Source: Pedobacter fastidiosus
GTDB taxonomy: Bacteria > Bacteroidota > Bacteroidia > Sphingobacteriales > Sphingobacteriaceae
Direction of reading: 5' to 3'
Length of the DNA stretch: 49,813 bases
Assembly (NCBI RefSeq): GCF_014306625.1
Contig: NZ_JACRYL010000013.1
Coordinates: forward strand, 19,183-68,995
The translations under genes were made by a program, and so were the position numbers. This document shows positions 25,314 through 34,258 of the stretch, in pieces. The notes beneath the pieces were generated by a model, which searched no databases, was not told the DNA's origin, and worked only from the letters and a program-made list of their open reading frames with translations. Each line of letters begins with the position of its first letter. Position 1 is the stretch's first letter.

Positions 25314-26054
25314 TTACTTCAATTTTTTAGCTAGGTTCAACTTCTGTTCCTTAATTCCATTTACTACTAAACCAGCAACTTGTTTTGCGCCTTCAGGACT
25401 TAAATGTGTATCATCTTTTTTGCCTGTCGGATAATTTACATTTCCAGAATCTACGTGATTAAATAATTTTATGGAAGGAAGATCGCCCATACGATTTAGA
25501 AGGCTCTCGGTTTTAATCAGCATATCAATTAAGGGCACTTTTAACGAATCTGCAACCTTCCTGGTTACGCTTGGATAATCTCCATGAGAATCAATTAAAA
25601 CACCATTTTTAAAGCTCCTTCTCGAAATAGGCGTTAGCAGAACTGGAAACGCTTTTTTGCTTCGGGTTTCATTTACAAATTTAACCAGATTAGCCTTGAA
25701 TTCTGCAAGTGATGTTCCGATTGCAGGTTTATCTGTCTTCTCATCGTTGTGGCCAAATTCAATAAAAACATAATCGCCAGGAGCTAATTGATCCAGAATG
25801 GGTTGCCAATGTTTTTCAGTTTGAAAGGATTTTGTACTTCTTCCGTTTAACGCTCGATTATCAACCACAACATCACTTTTAAAAAAGGCTTGTAATTCCA
25901 TTCCCCATCCCGTTTCCGGAAAAGCTTCTGGTTTTTTATTTGCAGCGGTAGAATCTCCAATGATATAAACTGTGATTTTCTTCTGCACAAATGTGAAGGA
26001 AAGTAATGCTATGGATGCGATTGCAAAAAGGGATTTAATAATTTTCATGATCAA
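25314..26054 (-). CDS. Rhamnogalacturonan acetylesterase, SGNH hydrolase (CE12-like), copy 2
   Basis: This is a 246-residue exported SGNH hydrolase. Motifs are VYIIGDSTAANKK (Ser block I), NRALNGRSTKSF (Gly, block II), FIEFGHNDEKTD (Asn, block III) and DDTHLSPEGAKQVA (Asp/His, block V). The start may be either of two ATGs (26054 or 26048). It is paralogous to the gene at 3566. It forms a two-gene unit with CE8 copy 2 and is separated by a hairpin terminator from the SusCD operon upstream on the same strand. Confidence 0.88.
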   Translation of the reverse strand: MIMKIIKSLFAIASIALLSFTFVQKKITVYIIGDSTAANKKPEAFPETGWGMELQAFFKSDVVVDNRALNGRSTKSFQTEKHWQPILDQLAPGDYVFIEFGHNDEKTDKPAIGTSLAEFKANLVKFVNETRSKKAFPVLLTPISRRSFKNGVLIDSHGDYPSVTRKVADSLKVPLIDMLIKTESLLNRMGDLPSIKLFNHVDSGNVNYPTGKKDDTHLSPEGAKQVAGLVVNGIKEQKLNLAKKLK

Positions 26055-26080
26055 GAAACTGGTACACTAATTTACGGCAT

Positions 26081-26108
26081 AAAAAAGGGCAGATAAAATT
26101 ATCTGCCC
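26081..26108 (-). terminator. Terminator at the end of the susC-susD-lipoprotein operon
   Basis: A perfect 10-bp stem, GGGCAGATAA (26087-26096) / TTATCTGCCC (26099-26108), is followed on the minus strand by six T (26086-26081). It lies 21 bases after the lipoprotein stop and 27 bases before the CE12 start, so partial read-through may couple the two units. Confidence 0.85.
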
Positions 26109-26129
26109 ATATATTAATGAATTATTTAA

Positions 26130-27776
26130 TTAAAATGTCCACCGTGGATCTCCAATTGCACCTCCTGTATTTCCTGCAGTTCTCAGTGCTGAGCCAGCTG
26201 GTAAAGTGAAATCGGTTGTAGTTGCAGTCCATCCTAAATTTATGGTTTGTGTACTGGTTGAAACTGCCGGCCCGAAGGTTAATGCAGTTCCGCCGGTTAA
26301 AGCGGTGGATAAGTTGAAGTAATTACTATTCGTAATGGCGATAGAACTTCCTGCACCTGTTCCTCTAATTGCTGCAGCTACTACAGTGCTAGATTTTGGT
26401 GTATTTGCAAAAATGCTATTTTGAATGCTGAAATTAATTGGATTAGTATTCGCATCTAATAACGCATACTTTGCGCTTCCTCCAAAACCATTTATAGTAG
26501 AATTGCTAATTAATACCGATGGAGTTTGATCGCCAGTAGCAATTGTTGAAGCCAGTACCAAACCTGGGCCGCAATTGTAAAAAGTAGATTTAGAAACTGT
26601 GATGGTGCTAAATTGCAATTTGGTAATGTTGAAAGTGTAATAGGTCGAAGTTCCGTTTGCACCCATATCATAAACTACAGAATTGTTAACCGTAATCCCT
26701 GTAATTTTAAAATCTCTAGCTCCAGTGCCTCTATCTCCACGTAAAAATGCAGTTGTAGATCCGTGAACAATGCAATTATCAACAACGATATTAGTAAATG
26801 TTGCTGCCGAACCATTTACAGCTTGCGAGCCAATAAGGTTTAGAAAATAAGATGAAGTATTAAGTGTTCCATCAAGCTCAATGCCCGATAAAGTTATACC
26901 AGCACCAGTTCCTTCAATGTCTATTTCCTTATAATTTACTTTGGTATCGCTAGGATTTCCAGAAGTAGATTTAATAGTAATGGTTTTTTGAGTGATAAAT
27001 GAAGATGCAGTCAAGTTATAAGTTCCAGGATTTAAACCGATAACAGCACCATTTGTTGCACCTGTTATTGCTGCAGCTAAATCATCGCCTGGGTTAAGTT
27101 TTACGGTGTAAGTTGTTGGCGCTAATGTAGTAAAGGTTGTAATGCCTTTGCTTTTGGTTCCTTGAAAAAGCTCTGCCGTATATTTTGTGCCTGCGGTTAA
27201 GCCTGTAACCGATTTTAATCCTGCCGTCGCATCAGCTGTACTCAAAGTAGAAGTTATCGCAGTACCTGTTGTTGGAGTTAGCACGATAGAGCTCAATCCA
27301 ACAGTTGGCGTGTAGCGTAAAACAACATTATTTTCCTTGATCTCCGCATCTCTTATTGCTAAAAACAGCTGAATCCCAGTTAATTGGAAAGCACTGCTGC
27401 GAACGTATTTAGATTCTGGCTGACTTTCAGTTGCATTAGCTTTAACTCTTGCATAATATTTCGTTCTAACCGCAAGATTTTCTTCTGTTACGGTTACGCC
27501 AGCGGTATCTGATGTTGTGGTGTATTTTATCGTCGAAAACAGAGAATCTGTAGAGAAATCGATACTGTATTTTAAAGCTTTCCCTGTCGACATTATTGGC
27601 AATGTCCAAGTTAATTTAGCTGTAGTTTCACCAGCAGCAATTTTTACATCGCTTGGTTTAAATATTCTGGCTGGATCTGTTGGTGCCTCATCTTCTTTTT
27701 TACAAGAAGAAATTGCGATCGCTAAAAGCGATAATAGCATTAGCTTAAATCCCAATTGATATATAATTTTTTTCAT
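26130..27776 (-). CDS. PUL surface lipoprotein with FN3 and right-handed beta-helix (DUF4957/DUF5123-like)
   Basis: This is a 548-residue lipoprotein with signal MKKIIYQLGFKLMLLSLLAIA and lipobox ISSC, followed by acidic KKEDEAP, which suggests surface export. Residues ~37-130 look like a fibronectin type III domain (DVKIAAGETTAKLTWTLP). A second sandwich is at ~135-220. Residues ~225-548 have repeated short Asn/Thr/Gly strands typical of a pectate-lyase-like beta-helix. It is the third gene after susC and susD, the usual position of a surface glycan-binding protein. Whether the helix is catalytic or only binds pectin is not evident; no lyase active-site cluster was recognised. Confidence 0.75.
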   Translation of the reverse strand: MKKIIYQLGFKLMLLSLLAIAISSCKKEDEAPTDPARIFKPSDVKIAAGETTAKLTWTLPIMSTGKALKYSIDFSTDSLFSTIKYTTTSDTAGVTVTEENLAVRTKYYARVKANATESQPESKYVRSSAFQLTGIQLFLAIRDAEIKENNVVLRYTPTVGLSSIVLTPTTGTAITSTLSTADATAGLKSVTGLTAGTKYTAELFQGTKSKGITTFTTLAPTTYTVKLNPGDDLAAAITGATNGAVIGLNPGTYNLTASSFITQKTITIKSTSGNPSDTKVNYKEIDIEGTGAGITLSGIELDGTLNTSSYFLNLIGSQAVNGSAATFTNIVVDNCIVHGSTTAFLRGDRGTGARDFKITGITVNNSVVYDMGANGTSTYYTFNITKLQFSTITVSKSTFYNCGPGLVLASTIATGDQTPSVLISNSTINGFGGSAKYALLDANTNPINFSIQNSIFANTPKSSTVVAAAIRGTGAGSSIAITNSNYFNLSTALTGGTALTFGPAVSTSTQTINLGWTATTTDFTLPAGSALRTAGNTGGAIGDPRWTF

Positions 27777-27794
27777 CTTAAAGATATTATTACG

Positions 27795-29630
27795 TTAATA
27801 ACCAAAGTTTTGAGTAATACTCGGATTCTCGATTAATGCTGTTTTTGGATAAGGGAAAAGTTCTTTTTTATTTGCTTCAAAATAAAATGCCAAACCGGTT
27901 GATGTACTTGTAATTGCGTTTTCTTCGGTAACTGCTTTCCTCCAGTTTTTTGTGGTATATCCAGTTGGAGCAGAAGAAGATCCTAAACCTGGCGAAACAA
28001 ATACGTTGTTTGGTGTACCTCCATATAAATCTAAAGTGGCTACTTCGTTTACACTTGTACCTAAAAGGTAAGTTCCCTCTTTGGCATAAATGTAATCGGG
28101 CACCCCAGCATAAGCACCTGTTCCGGCAATTAATGCTCTTAATTTCGTTCTTGTTTCATCAAACTTACTGCCCAACAAATTCCAGCGGATTAAGTCGTAT
28201 TTACGAATTCCTTCTCCACCAAATTCCAATAAACGTTCTTTAACAATTGCAGTAAAAAATCCAGCCTTATCCGTTGGAGTAACTGGAATTTGAGTTTCAA
28301 ACCCAACATAAGCACGTTTTTGAACTTCTTGCAAAGCACTTATTGCTGTAGCTGATGGCGAACCATTTATTTCGTTATCAGCTTCTGCGTACATCAGCAA
28401 AACATCGGCATAACGTAGAATTGGCCAGTTTACCGCAAAATTTTGAGATGCAGATGAACCGTTAAAGGCTGTCCATGATTTACGGAATTTGCCATCTGTC
28501 ATGTTAAATAATGTATTAATAATTTTTTTCGATGTAGCTGTGATTTCAAAAACACCAATGGTTACATCTCTACGTGAATCTTTGGTTACATCAAATTCAT
28601 AAAAATAAGTTGGAACGGCATTCATACCGCCACCGCCAGTACCAAAAGTAGAAGCTGCATTGAAACGAATTCCGTTGTAATAACCCAATTTGCTATCGGT
28701 TGATGCATTACTTCCAAATGCCGCCACCTCGAACATCAATTCGTGTGCATCATCAGCTCTTGTTCCGTGTAATGATTTGAAAACGTTTTCATAAACAGGG
28801 TTTAATTTATGATCTGCAGGATGATTCATGATGTCCAAACATTCATCGAACGCTATTTTGTAAAAGGTTAGGTAATCGCTACTGCGAACCATTTGATTTA
28901 CTTTTAGCGCATAACCACCACGAGCCAAAGCAATTCTTGCCCTTAAACCTTTAATAGCACCTTTAGTGAAGCGAAAACTTCCGTATTCAGCAATCGAACT
29001 TCTCCATGGCACTAAATCTTCTGCCAATTTTAAATCAGCCAAAATTTGATCGTATGTTTTGTTATGGTCTACGTTAGGACCGTAAAGTGTTTCTGCATCG
29101 GCAGCAGGTACAAATGATGCAGGAACATCGCCCCAGTTGCGAATCAGTTCATATAAAAATTGCGCTCTTAAAGCCAATGCTTCACCATAATAGCGTTTCA
29201 TTAAAATTTGATCTGCCGCAGATCCATTGCTGTAAAGTTTTGAAGCGGGAATGTATTTAATACAAATATTTGCCCTTTCTACACCTTGGTATAATTGTAA
29301 AAAGGGGTTAGTTAAATCCGTATTGTCCGAACTTGCTCCGTACATGCTAATTCCGCGTCTATCTGAAGAACTGTAGCTTCCAGATGTTTTAAAATCATCG
29401 GCACTTAATCCAAATAAAGTAGAAATTCTACTGCCATAACCGTTATCTCCGCAAAGACGGTTATAAACACCAACAATTGCAGAATTTGTATACGTAGTAC
29501 TTTCAAAAACCACTTCTGGAGAGGATGATGAAGGTGATTCTACATCCAAATATTTTTTACAGGAAGTGGTTATACTCAACGCTCCAACAGCAATTACCAT
29601 TAAAGCCGATTTTATAAATTTATTGTTCAT
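27795..29630 (-). CDS. susD: RagB/SusD family nutrient-uptake outer membrane lipoprotein
   Basis: This is a 611-residue SusD-like glycan-capture lipoprotein. The N-terminus has lipobox TTSC followed by KKYLDVESPSSSSPEVVFES, the usual family start. TPR-like helices include YYGEALALRAQFLYELIRNW and the C-terminal region has LLEFGGEGIRKYDLIRWNLL, both strongly diagnostic. It sits 17 bases downstream of the SusC gene and would form the SusCD import complex for pectic oligosaccharides. The symbol indicates family, not starch specificity. Confidence 0.96.
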   Translation of the reverse strand: MNNKFIKSALMVIAVGALSITTSCKKYLDVESPSSSSPEVVFESTTYTNSAIVGVYNRLCGDNGYGSRISTLFGLSADDFKTSGSYSSSDRRGISMYGASSDNTDLTNPFLQLYQGVERANICIKYIPASKLYSNGSAADQILMKRYYGEALALRAQFLYELIRNWGDVPASFVPAADAETLYGPNVDHNKTYDQILADLKLAEDLVPWRSSIAEYGSFRFTKGAIKGLRARIALARGGYALKVNQMVRSSDYLTFYKIAFDECLDIMNHPADHKLNPVYENVFKSLHGTRADDAHELMFEVAAFGSNASTDSKLGYYNGIRFNAASTFGTGGGGMNAVPTYFYEFDVTKDSRRDVTIGVFEITATSKKIINTLFNMTDGKFRKSWTAFNGSSASQNFAVNWPILRYADVLLMYAEADNEINGSPSATAISALQEVQKRAYVGFETQIPVTPTDKAGFFTAIVKERLLEFGGEGIRKYDLIRWNLLGSKFDETRTKLRALIAGTGAYAGVPDYIYAKEGTYLLGTSVNEVATLDLYGGTPNNVFVSPGLGSSSAPTGYTTKNWRKAVTEENAITSTSTGLAFYFEANKKELFPYPKTALIENPSITQNFGY

Positions 29631-29647
29631 TTTCTTTAATGTTGATG

Positions 29648-32600
29648 TTAAAATACCATGTTAATTCCTGCAAGAATATATCTGCTCCGTGGATAAGCAG
29701 CATAATCTACACCTGGTGTTAGTGGATTCGATCTCCGTGTATTTGCCTCTGGATCGTAGCCCGTATAACCTGTAATTGTGTAAAGATTATTAACTGTTCC
29801 ATAAACCCTTAACTTAGAAATAAACCCTGTTTTTTTAATTAAGGTTTGTGGTAAAGTATAACCTAAAGTTACATTGCTTATTCTCAAAAATGATCCATTT
29901 TCAATAGCGTAAGATGTTAGAGAATAATTACCAGTTGTTGGTGTCCACATGGTTGTGTTCGCATTCATTGCTGTTAATAATGCCGGATCGGTTACTTTAA
30001 CACCATTGGCATCAAAGTTTTGCCAACGATCATTCATTACCGCCAACAAGTTGTTATCCTTAACATTATATTGTGAAGTAAATTCTAACTTGTTTGCGTT
30101 ATAAACCTTGCTGCCATAACTAAAGTTTACGAAAACCGTTAAGTCAAAGTTTTTATAAGCGAACTGATTGTTTAAACCACCAGTAAATTTCGGCTGTGCA
30201 TTTCCTAGAACAGTTCTATCATCATCGCCAATCATCATACTCGATGATGAAGAAAGCTTTTGAACTTTCATATCTCCAGGCTGTGGATTTTTGTTTCCTA
30301 GTAATACGTAACTATTCGGGATACCAGATTTTAAAGTATAGCTATAACTTCCGTTTGTATTTTGAACAGCCGTGAAATCATCAACCGTATACCTTCCATC
30401 AGATATAAAACCGTAGAATTGACCAACCGGTTGACCAACCTCTACTTTAAAATCGCCCAAACTATTTACCCAGCCAGACTGCGTGATGTAAGAATTTACA
30501 CCGCTTTGTAAGGCCACAATTTTGTTTTTATTAAATGAGATGTTAAAACTTGTGTTGTAGGTAAAATCTTTCGTTCTAACCGCTTGATAATTTAACTGAA
30601 ACTCCCAACCTGTATTCTGCGTTTTACCAACATTTTGCTGTTGTGTAGAATATCCTGTGGTTTGAGGAACGTTTGCATTTAACAACAAATTTTTAGTTTT
30701 GTTATCGTAATAATCGATGTTTAACGTTAGCTTATTTTTAAATAAATCGATATCTAAACCAGCATTTGTTGAGGTATTGGTTTCCCAAGTGATATTGGGA
30801 TTTGATAAGATGTTTCCTGTACTCGAGCCAGAAATTAAACCTGTAGAAACACCTGCATCGTTAACTGCATAACCACCAGCAGTTGAGTTAGAATAAAATA
30901 AGGTTCTAAATAAATCTTGACCGATGCGGTTATTTCCTGCAGCACCATAACTTACACGGACCTTAAGGTTATCGAGCCAGTTTAAATCTAAATCTTTAAA
31001 GAATTTTTCTTCTGATGCACGCCAAGCAACCTGTCCTGATGGGAAATAACCCCATTGTTTACCCGCTGCAAATAACGATGAAGCATCTGTTCTAAAGTTG
31101 AAGGTTGCGAAATACCTATTCATGAATCCATAAGATGCTCTTCCAAATAAAGAGAATTGTCTGGTTCCAGAGATTAATGATGTTGGTTTATCCTGAATAG
31201 ATCCTGCTGGTGGTTCTGCTTTTTGGATACTTCCGAAAGCTTCATCAGCCGTAATGTTTACCGGAAACCATTTAATAGTAGAGCTTCCCGCATTCACATC
31301 AATCATATTGGTTTCCTCACCCACTAATAAATCCAAAGTGTGCTCTTTGCCCAAATTAGGTTTGTAGGTTAGTGTATTGGTATTCAAAATGCTTTTTGTG
31401 GTCGAATTATCTAACTGAATGGCCGGTAAACCAGCATTGTTTCTGGCAACATTACTTACTGGCCCGTTGAAGGTGTTTGTTTTCCTATCAGAGAAAGTCA
31501 TCCCGATGGTACTCTTAAAAGTTAAATTCTTAAGGATAGAATATTGCAAATATCCACTACTGATTAAATCATTTCTGTAATCGTATTTTAACTCTTGGTT
31601 AGCCAATGTAATCGGATTGGTTAAACCAGTTGTTAAATAATCTGCATCGAATAAATCGCCAGAATCACTTCCGCCAGAATATGGCTGGTAACGAACGGAG
31701 TTTCTTAAACGGTTAGTACCTTGAGAACCGGTTGAAGAGGTTCCAACCCCATCAATACGCTGGCGACTGTAACGAACATTCAAACCCATTCTTAATTTAT
31801 CAGAAATTTTATGATCGAAACGAAACGAAGCAAAGGTTCTTTTATAACCTGAGTTTAGCATAATTCCATCCTCTCCAGTATTATTGATAGAGAAATTGTA
31901 AGTTGTTTTCTCGGTACCTCCAGATAAATTTAAAATCTGCGTATTGCTCCAAGCTTGGCGACCGAAAACTTTATCCTGCCAATCGATATTTTGAATGTTT
32001 TTGTAAATATCCAAATCTTCGAAAGTGCCATATTTCTTGGTAAAAGTGTCCTTTACATCTTGTGCGGTATTGTTGTTATAAAGCTCATATTGATATTTTA
32101 CAAACTCGTAAGGGTTCATTACATCAAGCTTATTCACAATTTGTCTTGCTCCAGCATAAGTATCAAACGATACGATTGTACGTCCGTTTTTACCGCTTTT
32201 GGTTGTAATGATTAAAACGCCATTTGCACCACGACTACCATAAATTGAGGTTGAGGCTACGTCTTTTAGTAAATCCATGCTCTCAATTTCATTCGGAGAT
32301 AAAATCGACAAAGCATTTTCAACCTGAATTCCATCCACAATATAAAGTGGAGAGTTATCGCCAGTTAGCGAACTACCGCCACGAACTTTAATTACAACCT
32401 CTGCACCAGGGCTACCCTCGGTAGATGCTACAGAAACCCCAGCCATTTTACCTGCTAAGGCTTGCGCAATTGTGCTCACTGGAAATTGATCGATATCTTT
32501 TCCTTTGATGGAAGAAACAGAACCCGTTAAAGCTTCTTTTCTAACCGATCCATAACCAATATTAACCGTAACCTCTTGTAAGGTATTCGCATCTTCTTCT

Positions 32601-32887
32601 AAAGACACATCGAACTTGGTTTGATCGGTTACGCCTACGCTTTTGGTTTTATAACCAACGTAGGTAAAAGTAAGGATTGCACCTTTGGCTGGAATACTAA
32701 TTTTGTAAACACCATTTGCATCGGTATTGGCTCCAGTTTTAGAATCTCTAACGGTAACGCTAACGCCCACAAGTGGTTGGCCATCAACTTTATCTTTTAC
32801 AGTTCCGGTAAGCTGCTTGTTTTGCGCTTGAGCTACGGATAATCCAAAAAAAGAGAGAAATGCAAAAAAGAGTAAAACTCTGCTCAT
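29648..32887 (-). CDS. susC: SusC/RagA TonB-linked outer membrane protein
   Basis: This 1079-residue TonB-dependent transporter has a signal peptide (MSRVLLFFAFLSFFGLSVAQ), a carboxypeptidase-regulatory-like domain (LTGTVKDKVDGQPLVGVSVT) and a plug. The plug includes VNIGYGSVRKEALTGSVSSI, VSVASTEGSPGAEVVIKVRG and the SusC signature SPLYIVDGIQVE. A 22-strand barrel ends in ILAGINMVF. Length and order are standard. Carrying no anti-sigma N-terminal extension, it is more likely controlled by the adjacent LacI-type regulator than by an ECF system. It is first in a three-gene minus-strand operon. Confidence 0.97.
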   Translation of the reverse strand: MSRVLLFFAFLSFFGLSVAQAQNKQLTGTVKDKVDGQPLVGVSVTVRDSKTGANTDANGVYKISIPAKGAILTFTYVGYKTKSVGVTDQTKFDVSLEEDANTLQEVTVNIGYGSVRKEALTGSVSSIKGKDIDQFPVSTIAQALAGKMAGVSVASTEGSPGAEVVIKVRGGSSLTGDNSPLYIVDGIQVENALSILSPNEIESMDLLKDVASTSIYGSRGANGVLIITTKSGKNGRTIVSFDTYAGARQIVNKLDVMNPYEFVKYQYELYNNNTAQDVKDTFTKKYGTFEDLDIYKNIQNIDWQDKVFGRQAWSNTQILNLSGGTEKTTYNFSINNTGEDGIMLNSGYKRTFASFRFDHKISDKLRMGLNVRYSRQRIDGVGTSSTGSQGTNRLRNSVRYQPYSGGSDSGDLFDADYLTTGLTNPITLANQELKYDYRNDLISSGYLQYSILKNLTFKSTIGMTFSDRKTNTFNGPVSNVARNNAGLPAIQLDNSTTKSILNTNTLTYKPNLGKEHTLDLLVGEETNMIDVNAGSSTIKWFPVNITADEAFGSIQKAEPPAGSIQDKPTSLISGTRQFSLFGRASYGFMNRYFATFNFRTDASSLFAAGKQWGYFPSGQVAWRASEEKFFKDLDLNWLDNLKVRVSYGAAGNNRIGQDLFRTLFYSNSTAGGYAVNDAGVSTGLISGSSTGNILSNPNITWETNTSTNAGLDIDLFKNKLTLNIDYYDNKTKNLLLNANVPQTTGYSTQQQNVGKTQNTGWEFQLNYQAVRTKDFTYNTSFNISFNKNKIVALQSGVNSYITQSGWVNSLGDFKVEVGQPVGQFYGFISDGRYTVDDFTAVQNTNGSYSYTLKSGIPNSYVLLGNKNPQPGDMKVQKLSSSSSMMIGDDDRTVLGNAQPKFTGGLNNQFAYKNFDLTVFVNFSYGSKVYNANKLEFTSQYNVKDNNLLAVMNDRWQNFDANGVKVTDPALLTAMNANTTMWTPTTGNYSLTSYAIENGSFLRISNVTLGYTLPQTLIKKTGFISKLRVYGTVNNLYTITGYTGYDPEANTRRSNPLTPGVDYAAYPRSRYILAGINMVF

Positions 32888-32928
32888 AATTATTATTTAT
32901 TTGAAAGTGATTTGGTTTTTCTGAGACT

Positions 32929-32944
32929 ATGCAATCGCTTGCAT
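32929..32944. promoter_or_regulatory. Palindromic candidate operator upstream of susC
   Basis: ATGCAATCGCTTGCAT has perfect 6-bp arms (ATGCAA/TTGCAT) around TCGC, 41 bases before the susC start. It shares ATGCAATCG with 6311-6319. A further inverted repeat, TAGAATATAATTCTA (32946-32960), abuts it. Confidence 0.5.
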
Positions 32945-33056
32945 GTAGAATATAATTCTATTTCGAAATGTTATTGTTTATTAATATTTGGTTACGTTGA
33001 TGTAACAATTTTACAAACTTAAAACCGATTGCTAACACATTTAACTAAAAAAGTGT

Positions 33057-33068
33057 GCAAACGTTCCC
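33057..33068 (+). promoter_or_regulatory. Candidate LacI-type operator upstream of the regulator gene
   Basis: GCAAACGTTCCC is followed by two further ACGTT cores (AAACGTTGTT 33071-33080, TTAACGTTTA 33081-33090). Its position 87-98 bases before the regulator start fits autoregulation. Confidence 0.45.
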
Positions 33069-33154
33069 AAAAACGTTGTTTTAACGTTTATTAATTGAGC
33101 AGGTTTAGAACCCCAAAAGAGATATTTTTCGTAACTTGGGTGCAAGTACTAAAA

Positions 33155-34189
33155 ATGAGATTTGAAACTTCCACTATAAAAGATATTGCTAAAGCTTTGG
33201 GGCTCTCTACATCAACAGTTTCCAGGGCTTTAAGAGACCGTTACGAAATTAGTGAAGAAACTAAAAAGCTTGTTCTAGCCTATGCGGAGAAGGTAAACTA
33301 TCGTGCAAACCCAATTGCAAGAAGCCTAAAAGAACGCCGGAGTTATTCTATCGGAATCATCGTTAGTGAAATTGCAAACAACTTCTTTTCGCAGGTTATA
33401 AATGGGATAGAATCGATTGCATATGATAGAGATTACCACGTAATTATTTCTCAAAGCCATGAGTCGTATAAACAGGAAAAACTCAACGTAGAGCATTTAG
33501 CTTCCCGCTCCATTGATGGCTTATTGATTGCCTTATCTTCGGAAACGCAGGATATAGATTACTTGAGAGATTTGTACTCCAAAGGATTACCCATAGTTTT
33601 CTTTGATCGGGTACCCGAAAATTTTGAAACCCACAAGGTAATTGCCAATAATTTTAAAGGCTCTTTTGATGCCACGGAACACTTAATCCTATCGGGAAAA
33701 AGAGTGATTGCGCACTTAACCAACTCTGAAACCTTATCCAATACGAAAGAAAGATTAGAAGGTTATAAGGCTGCTTTGAGTAAATATCATATCGAATTTA
33801 AACCCGAATTGGTAAAGTATTGCCAACATGGAGGTATGCACAGCGCCGAATTGGAGCAAGCAGTTAAAGAACTTTTGCCCTTAAAACCTGATGGTATATT
33901 TATTTCTAGTGATAGATTGACTACAGGCTGTATTTTGGCACTGAAAAATACCAATCCAGAGGTTGCCCATAAAATTGCAATTGCTGGTTTTACCAATTCG
34001 AATTTAGTCGAATTATTTTCCCCTTCCTTAACCTCCGTTAAACAGCCCGCTTTTGAAATTGGACAGGTCGCTACCGAATTGCTCATCTCTATGATTGAGG
34101 CCAAAAGACCTATAACCGAATTTGAAACCAGAGTTTTAGATACTGAATTGGTTAGAATGAAGAAAAACTTAGGAAATAGATATTTATAA
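33155..34189 (+). CDS. LacI-family transcriptional regulator
   Basis: This is a 344-residue repressor-type regulator. ATG 33155 is chosen because the DNA-binding domain starts immediately (TIKDIAKALGLSTSTVSRA, residues ~6-24); the open frame extends to a TTG at 33095 that would add 20 unconserved residues. The hinge is ANPIARSLKERRS, and a periplasmic-binding-like effector domain (IGIIVSEIANNFFSQVINGI to the C-terminus) follows. It is divergent from susC with candidate operators between them. By position it probably senses a pectin-derived uronate and controls the locus; the effector is unknown. Confidence 0.93.
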   Translation: MRFETSTIKDIAKALGLSTSTVSRALRDRYEISEETKKLVLAYAEKVNYRANPIARSLKERRSYSIGIIVSEIANNFFSQVINGIESIAYDRDYHVIISQSHESYKQEKLNVEHLASRSIDGLLIALSSETQDIDYLRDLYSKGLPIVFFDRVPENFETHKVIANNFKGSFDATEHLILSGKRVIAHLTNSETLSNTKERLEGYKAALSKYHIEFKPELVKYCQHGGMHSAELEQAVKELLPLKPDGIFISSDRLTTGCILALKNTNPEVAHKIAIAGFTNSNLVELFSPSLTSVKQPAFEIGQVATELLISMIEAKRPITEFETRVLDTELVRMKKNLGNRYL

Positions 34190-34258
34190 TCCAAAGCGAT
34201 TATCAGGCATTCCAAAACTCAAAACGCTTAACTCCAAAGTAATTATTACCTTTGCGCC

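Noticed and set aside
33095..33154. TTG start for the LacI-type regulator
   Set aside because: It would add 20 residues before a helix-turn-helix domain that normally begins within the first 6-10 residues.
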